Shown: in pieces, positions 21,191-32,511 of the stretch
Position numbering within the stretch: position 1 is the stretch's first letter
Layout of the letters: every line of letters starts with the position of its first letter
Source of the DNA: Amphibalanus amphitrite
Lineage: Eukaryota; Arthropoda; Thecostraca; Balanomorpha; Balanidae
Assembly (NCBI RefSeq): GCF_019059575.1
Contig: NW_024881852.1
Coordinates: 248,001-312,000, forward strand
DNA: 64,000 nt
Reading direction: 5' to 3'
Made by a program: the position numbers and the translations under genes
The notes under the pieces: generated by a model
What the model was told of the DNA's origin: nothing
Seen by the model: only the letters and a program-made list of their open reading frames with translations
Databases searched by the model: none

Positions 21191-22850
21191 TCTCGCCCAA
21201 TTTTACTATAGTAAAATTGACGAAAAATGTGACGCTCGAAAACATGAAATAAGATGCTTAAATATAGCATATATACAAATCACTTGAACAGGAACATTTA
21301 GCCAACACGTTTATGTTTGTGGAGGCTGATCACGTAATGCACCAAAGGCGAAAATAAGGCGAAATCCCATTTTTTGAGGTTATCCCGTATTGATATTGTA
21401 TTCGAGGCCCACGCTGGATTCGGCACCCCTGCAGTCTGCCATGACAATTGGTATCACCTGCCATACACTCAGAAAACACTTTGAGAACATTTTTGAATAA
21501 GGGCTCATATGAGTGCCAAAACAGGGCTCAAATCTGTATGATTTTAAAATCGGGATCAGTTAGGCGCCCTTTTCGGGCTCAAAGTACATTAGCCCCGAAA
21601 GCGGCATCAGTTCGTCTTCCTTTTCGGGCTCAATTCGAGCTGCGTTTTAGGGCTCCATACGACATTCCGCCATTCCGTCTTTTGCTGTTTTCAGTGCCAT
21701 GTGTTGGTGTACCTACCGCCGTGATTTCAAAATGAATGGTAAGTTATTAGTTATCAGTTATCGCTATCTTTTAGAAAAAATCAAGATGTTGATGCTCATG
21801 CCATTTTAATCCCTTATCAATTAAAATTGTGGTGGCATTTGTTCAGAAAAGGTCTGATCTACAATTTGGCGCCGTTGATACGAATACGCACGGGTTTGAT
21901 TATTCGTTTTTCTTGTATTTGCGCCACATGAAAGCATCATATCTGGATTCAGGATGTCAAATAGTGTAAGAATGTGCAAAAATTTTGTCTGGTTCTTCGT
22001 GATGATGTGATTGAAGCAATGCTTTCAAGGGTAGGTAAGGATTTTGTTACTTGTTCGTAATGGTTATCTTGATGCTCAACTAAAATTAATCCTAACCTTG
22101 CCTACTAACCTATTAAGTTAAACTTAGTACCAATACCTACCAACCTACAACCTATTTGGATCTTTCATATACTTATAACATGCTGCTGCTTCTGCTAACA
22201 TGCTGCGGAATGCTGGTTGACATGATGGAATGCTGGTATGACAGTGTTCCATGTTTCAGAATTTTAGGTGAATAACCACACATGATGGGGAAAATGTTTT
22301 CATCCTAAAAATATGACAAGTGGCTTTATTTCATCTTTGCTAAAAAAATATGTCAAAAGTTTGATTCAACAGCCAGCTGCCAGGTTACGCATGACTTGAC
22401 AGTTGATGCATCTACTCTACATCATTTCATTTCAGATCCTGTGAAGGTTCTGACAAAATCTGAGGTAAAAATGGCATTATGCAGTTTTGCGGAAAGACTA
22501 AATCTATCTCATTTTGTCTTCAGATTTTTTTTATTGGGACACCCAATTGAAATCCAATTTTAGAACACTGTGACACCATGCCTGTGTGCCAAGTAAGAGG
22601 AAGGGTCTACAAGTATACATCAAGATAACCAATTATGGACAAGTTGAGACTTGAGTCATGAGCTCTTATTTGTGGTTACAATACCTTCAACTGCATGATT
22701 TTGCACAACTTCCATACAGGCATCCAGACTGGAAAAGGTTCAAGTCCATACTTATTCTGGTGCTTGAATATGGCAGTTCAAAGATGGAAGGCATATGATG
22801 CTACAAAATGAAAAAAATAATTCAACTTACAAAAAATAGGTATTCATATC
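21191..22850. other. unassigned AT-rich stretch
   Basis: No gene. Around 21460-21640 the text ACACTCAGAAAACACT is followed by several GGGCTCA motifs. Similar words (TGAGCCC, GTTTTCTCAGTGT) occur at 28080-28395, so both may be remains of one transposon family. The rest shows nothing that I recognise. Confidence 0.4.
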
Positions 22851-22854
22851 TATC

Positions 22855-23000
22855 CTAAACTAAACTAACCTAAACTTACCTAACCTAATCCAACCCAACC
22901 CAACCACCCCAACCAGCCCAGCCCAGCCCAACCCAGCCCAGCCCAGCCCAGCCCAGCCCAGCCCAGCCCAGCCCAACCCAACCCAAAACCTACAGTCTAA
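22855..23000. repeat. pentanucleotide run CCTAA to CCCAA to CCCAG
   Basis: Begins as degenerate AACCTAA/TAACC units, passes through AACCC units into at least eleven CCCAG units and returns to CCCAA. The first part resembles the arthropod telomere unit TTAGG on its C-rich strand. Confidence 0.8.
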
Positions 23001-23374
23001 AACCTAGAGCTAAAACCTGCAGCCCAAACTGGAAAACATCCATATGGTACGCCGGACGCCCGTGAAGCCGTCATGCGCCGAAGTTCGGCGCAAGCTATTT
23101 TGCAATTTGCGCTGAAATTTCTGCATTATTTGCGCCGAAGGTTAGTGCCCTTTTGCGTCAAAATTAAGCCACTTATACAAAAAGCACGTTTACATCTGCT
23201 GGCCAAGGTTTTATAAACCAGACAGAACGCTCTGGGCCTTAACCACTCCTGACTCCCATGTTTGAGCGTCCAAATTAGTTGATGTTTCCATGGAAGCTGA
23301 ATACCACAATACGTGTAGCGCACTGTAGCATCGTGCCGTGAAACAAGGCTCGGGACGGAAGTTCCGGGGTCACA

Positions 23375-24353
23375 AAAATTGGTGTGGCGGTGTTGTCGCG
23401 GCTGGCGGGCTCCAGCAAGGGGTTTAAGTTTACGACACCACTCTTGTTTCAGGAGAGGTGTCAGCGATTCGAGACTACTTGGGCATGCGGGCAGCGGGGT
23501 CGGCGTGGCTGCCTGCGGCTGCGGCCACACATCTTGGCGTCCTGGAGGCGGAGATGCTGATGGTGGCATGAGTCATCACTGGCTGCCCGATTTCCATGCT
23601 CCAAGACTCGCCGTGAGGGCCGAGGCGGGCGTCGTGCCGATGGAGAGATGAGGAGGGATGCGCTGGCATCGCGCCTACTGGCGAAGGCGCTCTCCCTCCC
23701 GTCGGAGGACCCGCCGCGTCGTGGCGGAAGCCCCCCCCCCCCCCAACCGTGACTGAAGTCAGTGACCGGCTGGAGAGAGCGCGGGGGAGCGGTGTGGGAC
23801 CACTGGAGTGGCGCTGCCCGCCGAGGCGCGCTTATCCACGAGACTGCCCCCGTAGACGCCAACAGACGGCGTCACGGTCCACCTGGACCTGCTGCCGATC
23901 GGGGCGTCCGCGACAGCGAGGAGGAGTGCTGCGGAGGCGTGACTGGGAGCGCTCCCCCAGCGTGCGACGTGGGCCTGGGTCGACGGGTCTGCGACCGGGG
24001 GAGTAATAGGAAGGCGGCGCTGGGGTCCTCACCGAGCACCCAGACAGTACAACATTGGTACTGCGGGAGGCGGCGGGGAGGATTTGCTCCATTTACCGAT
24101 CTGAGATGGTGGCGCCCAAAACGGCAAAGCAACATCTCCTGAAGCACCCGTCCTTCGAGGAAGACCCCATAATCATTTGCTCCGACTCGCAGGCGTCGCT
24201 GGCGGCCACGAGATGGACAAGTGGCCCAGACACCCCCCCCCCCTCATCCCCTAGGTGCCGCCATCTGGGAGTATATGATGGCCCTAGTGGCTGTAGGGGG
24301 CCGAAGAATCCACCATAGAAGGAGGGCGGCGATAGCCCGATTAAGCTGGGCGT
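23375..24353 (+). pseudogene. LINE ORF2 fragment: post-RT region and RNase H
   Basis: Decayed C-terminal third of a non-LTR retrotransposon polyprotein of the R1/Jockey kind with an RNase H domain. Pieces in different frames are in the right order: SRLAGSSKGFKF (about 23392), RDALASRLLAKALSLPSED (about 23653), VTGWRERGGAVWDHW (about 23763), the first RNase H motif WAWVDGSATGGV (about 23968), AAGRICSIYRSEMVA (about 24070), the second carboxylate block DPIIICSDSQASLAA (about 24162) and LGAAIWEYMMALVAVGGRRIH (24253-24315). At least four frameshifts, one beside a C run, make it non-functional. It stops at 24353, where the palindrome begins, so the final RNase H motif is missing. Confidence 0.8.
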
Positions 24354-26277
24354 CCAGTGCACGCTGGGCCGGCGGACCGGAAAAGCGCTAGAAATACCCT
24401 CAAGAGTGACTTTCCACAATATGAACAAAATATGTATCATTCGATCCCAAATTGATCAAAGCATACGATTCTGACGCCATTTTTGCCCTAAGGTCGAAAT
24501 TGAGGTGGTCAGTTGTCACCAAACACAAGACTATTTAGACCCGCTAGTGGCCACCACATTTGCCGATTTTAATGCTCATCTTTAGTTGATATTTATTATT
24601 TGACCAGTTGTCGTTTTGAACGCAATTTTCTGTCAGACTAGTTCAGGGCACTGTTGTTCACTGTACCAACAACATTCTTACATATTGCATCGCTTGTCTG
24701 CAAGATAAGCTAGCTTTTTGCAAGCAGCTGCAAGACCATAATAAAAATCATATCTAAATTTTTAAATAGACTTTTATAAAAACGTTATTTCGAGCGGCTA
24801 AAAATGAACATCTTATACTAGCCTCTGATTACTCATCTTTCGTTCCATATAGGTGCTTTGCTGCTTTTCCCTGCTACTTTTCGAGATATGCGCCAGTGAA
24901 CCACATGATGTAGGGGCAGTTGTCACCTCGCCGCTCTACTGACGGCCCGGCGCTCTTTAAAGCGCTGAAATTTATGAAAAACAAATGCTTATAATCTGAA
25001 TAAAATATATGTCCATGAGCTCCGAATTGATCAACGCACACAATGCTGTCAAAAATTTTGGGCCGAAGTCAATAATTAAGTCATTATAAACCCCCAAACA
25101 CAAGTCAGAGATAATCAACAACAACTTGCTCTTTAGTTAGACTTTTTGAGAAATGTTATTTCGAGCCGCTAAAGATGAGCATGTCATGCAAACAACTAGT
25201 CAATTGTCTTCCATGCCCTATTGACGATTATTGCCTATTACTGCTACTTTTCGAGATATCGTCTGCTAAGCCACCTGATATAGCTGCTATGCCACCCTAC
25301 CGCGGTAGGGTGGCACCCTACCCTACCGCGGTATGGTGGCATAGCAGCTATATCAGGTGGCTTAGCAGACGATATCTCGAAAAGTAGCAGTAATAGGCAA
25401 TAATCGTCAATAGGGCATGGAAGACAATTGACTAGTTGTTTGCATGACATGCTCATCTTTAGCGGCTCGAAATAACATTTCTCAAAAAGTCTAACTAAAG
25501 AGCAAGTTGTTGTTGATTATCTCTGACTTGTGTTTGGGGGTTCATAATGACTTAATTATTGACTTTGGCCCAAAATTTTTGACAGCATTGTGTGCGTTGA
25601 TCAATTCGGAGCTCAGGGACATATATTTTATTCAGATTATAAGCATTCGTTTTTCATAAATTTCAGCGCTTTAAAGAGCGCCGGGCCGTCAGTAGAGCGG
25701 CGAGGTGACAATTGCCCCTACATCATGTGGTTGACTGGCGCATACCTCGAAAAGTAGCAGGGAAAAGCAGCAAAGCACCTATATGGAACGAAAGATGAGT
25801 AATCAGAGGCTAGTATAAGATGTTCATTTTTAGCCGCTCGAAATAACGTTTTTATAAAAGTCTATTTAAAAATTTAGATATGATTTTTATTATGGTCTTG
25901 CAGCTGCTTGCAAAGAGCTAGCTTATCTTGCAGAAAAGCGATGCAATATGTAAGAATGTTGTTGGTACAGTGAACAACAGTGCCCTGAACTAGTCTGACA
26001 GAAAATTGCGTTCAAAACGACAACTGGTCAAATAATAAATATCAACTAAAGATGAGCATTAAAATCGGCAAATGTGGTGGCCACTAGCGGGTCTAAATAG
26101 TCTTGTGTTTGGTGACAACTGACCACCTCAATTTCGACCTTGGGGCAAAAATGGCATCAGAATCGTATGCTTTGAACAATTTGGGATCGAATGATACATA
26201 TTTTGTTCATATTGTGGAAAGTCACTCTTGGGGGTATTTCTAGCGCTTTTCCGGTCCGCCGGCCCAGCGTGCAGTGG
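24354..26277. repeat. 1.92-kb near-perfect palindrome (four-unit foldback)
   Basis: The arms 24354-25315 and 25316-26277 are inverted copies with scattered mismatches (about 97% by eye) and essentially no spacer. The centre holds GCCACCCTACCGCGGTAGGGTGGC plus a half copy. Each arm is itself two diverged direct units of about 450 bp. Both units share the order AAATTGATCAA.GCA, CCAAACACAAG, CTTTAGTT, TTATTTCGAGC.GCTAAA.ATGA and GCTACTTTTCGAGATAT. The whole therefore reads a1-a2-a2'-a1'. The outer ends are CCAGTGCACGCTGGGCCGGC and its complement with a G/C mismatch. No target duplication was found. A 70-residue open frame present on both strands is a consequence of the symmetry. Confidence 0.9.
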
Positions 26278-26278
26278 A

Positions 26279-27352
26279 GCCTCGGCTCTATCATGGGCAT
26301 TGGGCAAGGACTCTGCGAGCACCCCCGTCTCCTCCATCTTCGACGGCACTCCAGTCAGAAAGCTGTCCCCACCCGAGTTTCCCAGCAGCATGGGCCACAT
26401 GAAACCGAACAGCGCCGAGCCGCTCGACGCTGAGGACCAGGCGAGAGTAACAGTGAAAAGGTGAAACGCTCGAAACGGCGCGCGCCGCCGGCCGAGGGCG
26501 CCGAGCCGGCCCAGGCCGGCTGCGGGTCAAACAGAAGCCGTCTCCGCGGCGGCCGCCCAGTGACAGCGACTCGGACTGACGTCGAGGCACCGCTGCCGCC
26601 TCCGCCGACCAACCCGCCGCCCAGCAAGGGCAGTTTGAAGGCGGCTGCGCCGGTGAAGGTGGCGCGGCCTGGCAGGGGCCGCGGCCGGCCCACTCCCAGC
26701 TACCCGTCCCGCGAGGTGCTCAGTACCACCGACTCGTCCGATTCTGAGGCAGCGCCGTCGGCGGGCCGCCGCCAGCAGTGACGACGACCGGCTGGCGGCG
26801 TTCGCGCGGGACTTGTCCGACTCCTGGTACTCGGACTTGCCGCCCAAACTGGACGCCGGCGGCGTGAGCACCAGCAACGCCAATAAAAAGCCCACCTTCA
26901 TCCGGCTCTTCTCGCACCGTGTCAAAAGGACTACGCCGCGCGGCCGGCCGGCCAACTCGAATGAGCGCAGCGAAGGGCACACGTCCCCGACGGCGGCACT
27001 GGCGCCTCCCGCCGCGCCGCTGCCGGCGTTGCTGGCAACGCCGATCCAGGCCCATCGATTTCTACTGTTTTGTTGCCTACGTGCCGCTGCCGCCGCTCAG
27101 CCAGCACAATGGCGTGCCGGTGTTGCGCTGTCGGATCGAAAAGCGGCTCGTGCAGCGGACGGACGGGTGCGGCCCGCGCGATGAGCCGCCGCCGCACACC
27201 GAGCTGCGCCGCGCGGACGTGAAGGTGGAGCTGGCAGCGGCCTGCTCAGTCCCCTCAACGGCGTCGACCGGCTCTCCGGCGATTTGCGGTCAGAAACGCC
27301 GCCGCTTCTGGGACCAAGGTGTCAGAGCGCGGCGCTGCCCGTGAGACGTTAA
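26279..27352 (+). pseudogene. frameshifted coding remnant, unrecognised protein
   Basis: Protein-like text occurs in successive frames: KDSASTPVSSIFDGTPVRKL (26304-26363), a Lys/Arg/Pro-rich stretch with an AT-hook-like GRGRGRP (about 26676) and DSSDSEA, SSDDDRLAAFARDLSDSWYS (about 26774), KKPTFIRLFSHRVKR (about 26885), VPVLRCRIEKRLVQR (about 27115) and finally PLNGVDRLSGDLRSETPP ending at TAA 27350-27352. Each step needs a frame change, at about 26464, 26765, 27060 and 27240. An AATAAA follows at 27524. The absence of introns suggests a decayed retrocopy or one broken long exon of a nuclear, Ser/Pro-rich protein. A relation to the AF4/FMR2 (lilliputian) family crossed my mind from the Ser-Asp runs and the basic patches, but I cannot support it. 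Confidence 0.5.
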
Positions 27353-28958
27353 GTTAGCACAGGCAATGTCGTCTGCACTCCTTGCAGTTCATGTTGAATA
27401 CACAACCATGTTGCGAAGTAATAGGCGCCGGGTTTTTCAGTTCATAGAACTTTTTCCCTGGCTATTACACCCCACAACCGAACACTGACACCTTGCACAA
27501 GTATGACTGTGTGTATGAATGTTAATAAATACATGAACCAATGTTGTGTTTTCGGTTCCAGTACCTTCTTTGGGCACCTCGGCAACAAGTAAGTAATCCG
27601 TTAGCTTTGCCACACCTAAGATAGGCTCCCACGTTGTTATTTGCTCCCGGGTTAACATAAACCGGTTTAACGTAACTTTTGCATCCCGGCCAAAATTGCC
27701 GGTTAACTGTCCCACCGCTCGAGACTGGCGCTAGGCTGGCCGAGCAAAAAAAAAAAGTTTGTCCGCGGCTTCGTCTTATTCGCAGCTGCTGGACACGGGG
27801 GAGGGGGAGGAGGGGCTGCATCGGACGAAAAGCGGGCTCTGGTATTAACTGGATTTTTTGCCAGCTGGCGCCGTATGGTGGCGCTAGCAGAGCTTCTTAC
27901 ATATCAATGCTAGATATAAAAGAATGAATATTTACCAATCAATTTTTCATTTAAAGCCATTTGAAATATTTATGTCCATCCTTCTACCGCGCTTAGGTAT
28001 ATCTAAAATTAAATACCTTTCGTGCGTCGCCAGCTGGCCACCCAGCTGACGCAATCCAGCTTTTACCAAAGCCCCGAAAAGCGATGACGTGAGCCCTAAT
28101 ATTGGCTTCACCACACAATTTGAGCCCTCAAACTGGAATCAGGTGAGCTCGAAAATGGGGATCAGGCTGAAAACTGGTATCATAGTGAGACTAGTTTTAG
28201 AGCTTGACACCGATAATGGGTACTGACTGAGCTCTGTTTCTGCGATCAATGATACCGATTTAAGGGATCGTATGAGCCCATGTGGCGCTAGCTCAGAAAG
28301 TATTCTCGAAATGTGCTGTCTGTTTTGAATATGGTACATTAGCCCGAAAACTGGTCTCTGAGCCCGAAAATCGGGACACTGTTTTCTCAGTGTACATCAC
28401 AAGCTTCAGCAACCCCTCATGTTCCCTTCTCTCTTTTCCCATTCATCTCCCTTCCTGAGCTATTTGCGACCATGTCGGGCGTACCTAAATAGGAAATATG
28501 GCCCGCGATTCATTTTTAACCACCAAGCAGTGCACATGCAGTCAAGCGATTCACTACGGGAGGGCTGCACTGCAATCAATTGAAAAATGCTTGTTGATTC
28601 AGAATAAAAAGGTGCATCATCTTAACGTGCATCGCTTTATGGTGCACAAACACACGGTTTGCCGATAAGGAAATGGCCCTTTGCATTTATTTAAACTCAC
28701 CTAAAACGTCTCAACATAGGCACCGACAACCGGAAAAGAATTGAGATTGCTAAGCAATGTATGGCAGTCCTTTTGACATTGTTTTCTCCACGATTTCCCT
28801 TACCAGTTTTTCTGTAAGAGAGGTGGGTCACAAATACCTATAGGAAAGGGTCGCTAATAAGCATTAGCAACCTTACCCAGACCCTATAGTATTCTATGCC
28901 TTTGTTTACCTATAGCGAAGTGCGAAATTTATTTTTTCAGAATAAGGTAGTGTTCTAC
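27353..28958. other. unassigned spacer
   Basis: No gene. 28080-28395 has repeated GAGCCC/GAGCTC words and TGTTTTCTCAGTGT, probably an old transposon (compare 21460-21640). The rest is AT-rich without recognisable content. Confidence 0.4.
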
Positions 28959-29940
28959 TTAAAGGGACTATCCCACCTTCTAAAATGTTGTTAAAACCAG
29001 TTAAATTGTGCCCGACTTTATAGATTGGATGACCAGGAACACGGTTCTGGCATTTATTTTTCATTAAACATCTTAGGCTTCCCATATTCCAAACACAAAC
29101 ATTCAAATATGTGACGTCACAGCCCAAAATTACCTCCTTCCCCAAGCCACATTACTGTCATAAAGCTGATTCTTTTTACTCTGTAGGCACCACAATAAAG
29201 TTCAGACCAAGTTTTAAGCGATTTTTCAACGAACAAACCCATTTAAATCAGAATGACTAAACGAGGTGACGTCACACTAACGGTCGCTCCATGTTGAAGA
29301 TAGGGCCTTGTACATTTACAAGGCCCATTTTCAAATTAAAGGGACCCTCCCACCTTCAAAAAAGTTAATGAATTGGCATGAAATTGATGTCACTCGGTTC
29401 AGAAAGAGCAAAAACGAATATCTACCAAATTTCATCGAAAAATATTCACCGGTTTTCAAGATATTAGACTTTTACTTTTGTTTACTTTTTGGGATCTCCG
29501 CTGTTCCTAGCGACTTTATTTGAAAGTGCGGCATTTGTTGCGCGCAAAGCAGCATATACCACCACGTGCTACAAAACGTTTTAGTCAAACATTTAACGGA
29601 CGTTCGAAAGCCTGATGACGTCATCAGATTCCCGTAATGGTTAAGAGATAGGGACCAAGCTGGTCCCACCCTGCAAGTAAAGGGAAGAAATTTCTTGAAC
29701 ACCATAAAGCTGCGGGGGTTGCGACCAGGATAAATGGTGGTTTCTGAGCCTGGCCGCAAACTTGGCTATCTCAACTCAAAACTAATGTTAAGGTGGGAGG
29801 GTCCCTTTAAGGGAACGAATTTCTTCAACACCAAGAGGCCGCGGGGATTGCAACCTAGATAGATAGTGGTTTCTGAACCTCGCCGCAAACTTGGCTATCT
29901 CAACTCAAACCCCATGTTAAAGGTGGGATAGTCCCTTTAA
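28959..29940. mobile_element. element K: TTAA-flanked MITE pair, outer
   Basis: Ends TTAAAGGGACTATCCCACCT (28959) and its perfect complement finishing at 29940. TTAA at each side is probably the target, leaving AGGGACTATCCC ends. A relative (K2) with ends AGGGACCCTCCC lies inside it. The 130 bp before the right end of K2 and of K are direct repeats of each other (CTTGGCTATCTCAACTCAAA in both). Confidence 0.85.
29336..29810. mobile_element. element K2: TTAA-flanked MITE nested in K
   Basis: Ends TTAAAGGGACCCTCCCACCT and the complement AGGTGGGAGGGTCCCTTTAA. The whole is 475 bp including both TTAA sites. It is a sister of the outer element, differing in the terminal ACTAT/ACCCT bases. Confidence 0.85.
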
Positions 29941-30339
29941 AGGCGTATCAGCTACCTTTTGTTAATAGGCGACTAGGTAATGCTCCACGTCCCACAGTCT
30001 TACCGACATTGAAAACAGCTAATAGGTAGCACGTAAGGAAACTTCAATGGTAGTTCTAAACCTCGTACCTTAATAAAAAACTAATGCACTGCGCACTGAT
30101 GTGGGTAATTCTTTCTTGTCCCACGAACAATCAGCAAATATTATTTGGGTAGGCACATTTGGTTTTTCAATATAATGCTTTCGGTATTTTGTTGGTATTA
30201 CGAACCCTGACTAAGGTATAAGAGGCTGAGACTTTGGTAAAAAGATGGTATTTCCAGCTCATATTCTGAAGTTGGTTTGGTTTCGGTATTTTGCCATGGT
30301 TTTTGTTGGCATTTGGTTTGGTATCACTATTCCAATTTT

Positions 30340-30600
30340 CGTAATTGACATTGTCCGTAGGTATTAATACTGTCCGGAGGACCGGCCCGCATCAATACGG
30401 TCAATATCAATATGCGGTATGTGCGGTATCAATACGGACCGGCCCCCCGGTCAGTATTACTACGGGCCGAGTTTTCAAACGGGCCGAGGCCGTAACATGA
30501 ATACATGAATGGTCAGCATTAATGTGGGCCGCCTCGCCGGTCGGTATTAATACGGGCCGGGCAGTTTTAATACCGGCCGGGCAGTATTGAGCTCTTACAA
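30340..30600. repeat. CGGTATTAATACGGGCCG module cluster
   Basis: Six to seven copies of GGTATTAATAC or GGTCAGTATTA next to GGGCCG or GGACCGGCC, in both orientations, spaced 20-50 bp. AT palindromes (TATTAATA) alternate with GC palindromes (CCGGCCGG). It is unlike any neighbour. Confidence 0.6.
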
Positions 30601-30708
30601 TTTACAAACCACTTCTTTCCTCGTGGCCATATCAAAACTCGGGCCATATCAAAACTAGCTGTTTTAGCTGGCTTGGCATCACAAACGGCAGCGTCATCGG
30701 TAGGTATA

Positions 30709-32205
30709 GGGTAAGGGCGGGTAAGAGTACGCGGGCGATAAGAGTACGCATCAGCTGTTTCGGTTGCTTAGCAACGTGGGTTTGTCGAGTTCATGAAGTG
30801 ACATGAAGCCGCCAGTGCGTGCATGTCACCAACGGAACGTGGGCGTTGAGCGGCGACGCTGTTGAGTTTAAGGCGATGAATATTATTTTCGAGCGTTATG
30901 ATATTATTATGATATGGTACAATAATTTTGGTACTTGGCAGTTGAGATAAGGTACATTTCCGTGATTGTTGTGGGAAACTTGTAAGGTTATCTGGGGAAA
31001 TACTGTACAGTGCAATATTCTGTTCGCGAAGTTTTGCACAACGTTTCGGGGTTGTTTTGTGCGCGACTTGCATGTATGGTAAGAGGACGCACTGTTCAGG
31101 AGGGTAAAGGCCGCCGTCCACTGTGCGGAACGCGTGCGGTCCGTACGGAATTTAACACAGAACCCTATGGGCGCATCCGGTCCGTACGGAAATCGTGTGC
31201 GCTCCGTCCGGACCGCATCCGAACGGCAATCAGCTGTTGATTTTCCGTCAGCTCTCCGCATGCGTTTCGGATGCGGTTGCTACGGAGACGGAAGAGTGAT
31301 GTCCGACGCGTTGAACTCTTCTGCGGAAAACGCATCCGGAACGTCCGGAACAGACTTGGTTTGGGGCCGTATCGGAGTCAAATATTGTGAATTGTACGAA
31401 GAATTGGAACTCGATCATCATGAAGTAAGTAAAAATTATTTCCTTAGAATGGCAAGAGTATTCGCTGCTGGTTACTTGCAATATTATATTTGGTAATAAG
31501 TGATAGGAAACATTTATTAGCTCTCCGCATCCGGACCGCATCCGGACCGCATCCGGACCGGATGCGGCCAGCGTGCGGCGACATTCCGGACGGACTCCGG
31601 ACGGAATTCCGTCGCAGTGGACGGCGGCCTTTAGAGTACGCAGAATTATACATTAAATCGAATATACAGAAATATAGAATTATTAATCTATCGCTCAATG
31701 ACAATTGTTTTGTAGGTATATCATCAATGGAGCACTGTGATGCAGATGCGTACCCGAAATTCTTCCAAATACGAGTTATTCTCCTTTTTGATTGTGCATT
31801 TTTTTAAAGAAACACACGACATGATTATTTCCTGATTTATAGACTTGAAAGATGTATTTTATGTTTTTCTTTTTGGATACTAGAATTAACTTAAATGCCT
31901 TCTGAGTTTGAAGTTAAGCATTTGGACAGTGCAAGCTGCATAGGTGTGTGTTCATATGCTTGCGTACTCCACCCGCCTGGCGTGCGTACTCTTACACACC
32001 CCATATGGTAAGAGTACGCAAGTGCAACGGTTCAGAAAATGTCAGTTTTAGACCACTTCCATTTACGCTGAAGGATCGTTGCCCCATGGGTTGATGGCTA
32101 ATTCAATGAACTTTAATATTCCCTATTTGCGATTTCTTTCCTTCAAATATTAAACAAATGAGAGCAAGAAATCCACTAAGTGCGTACTCTTATACGACTT
32201 CACCC
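30709..32205. mobile_element. element L: TA-flanked element with TAAGAGTACGC repeats
   Basis: The left end GGGTAAGGGCGGGTAAGAGT and the complement of the right end GGGTGAAGTCGTATAAGAGT agree at most positions, each preceded by TA. The 11-mer TAAGAGTACGC or a close form occurs at about 30722, 30739, 31081, 31632, 31969, 31984, 32011 and 32181, in both orientations. The layout parallels element A, which uses TAAGATGCCC. No transposase frame is present. Element M interrupts it. Confidence 0.72.
31107..31631. mobile_element. element M: TA-flanked 525-bp MITE in L
   Basis: Ends AAGGCCGCCGTCCACTG and its complement CAGTGGACGGCGGCCTT lie between TA duplicates (31105-31106, 31632-31633). Just inside, CGCATCCGGAC units are repeated (four at 31518-31560) and mirrored on the left as GTCCGTACGG. 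Removal of M restores an L motif (GGGTAGAGTACGC). Confidence 0.82.
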
Positions 32206-32207
32206 TA

Positions 32208-32462
32208 TGATGGGCACGTGATAGATATTCCAACGGTGGCCCCAAACAGCAACATTTTTTAGTTTGACCTGACCTGGAAGGTCCATGATTGACCTAATGA
32301 AGTAAAATTGGGTACCATTGGATTTCTCTCTTCCCAAAGAATATGTTGGTTTTTGCTGCGAGGCTCTATCTCCAGCAGGAACGAAATGACGCGGGGGTGG
32401 CAACCCCCCCCCACACCCCCATGTGCGTTCTAGGATGGGAAAATGGCATGTGCGGGTGAGGG
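32208..32462 (+). mobile_element. E-family element, copy E3 (right end)
   Basis: Shares the closing text of E4 (GCGAGGCTCTATCTCCAGCA, then GGGGGTGGCAACCCCCC, then AAAATGGCATGTGCGGGTGAGG) and ends at GTGAGGG directly before TTAA (32463-32466). The left part has GACCTGACCTGGAAGGTC. The left terminus is missing or merges with the end of element L. Confidence 0.55.
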
Positions 32463-32511
32463 TTAATGAAAAGCGTACATGAAGCCTCTCGCTGAAGATA
32501 ATATGCATAAC

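Noticed and set aside
25175-25456. Same 70-residue open frame on both strands
   Set aside because: A direct result of the palindrome centre; no start context or domain supports a gene.
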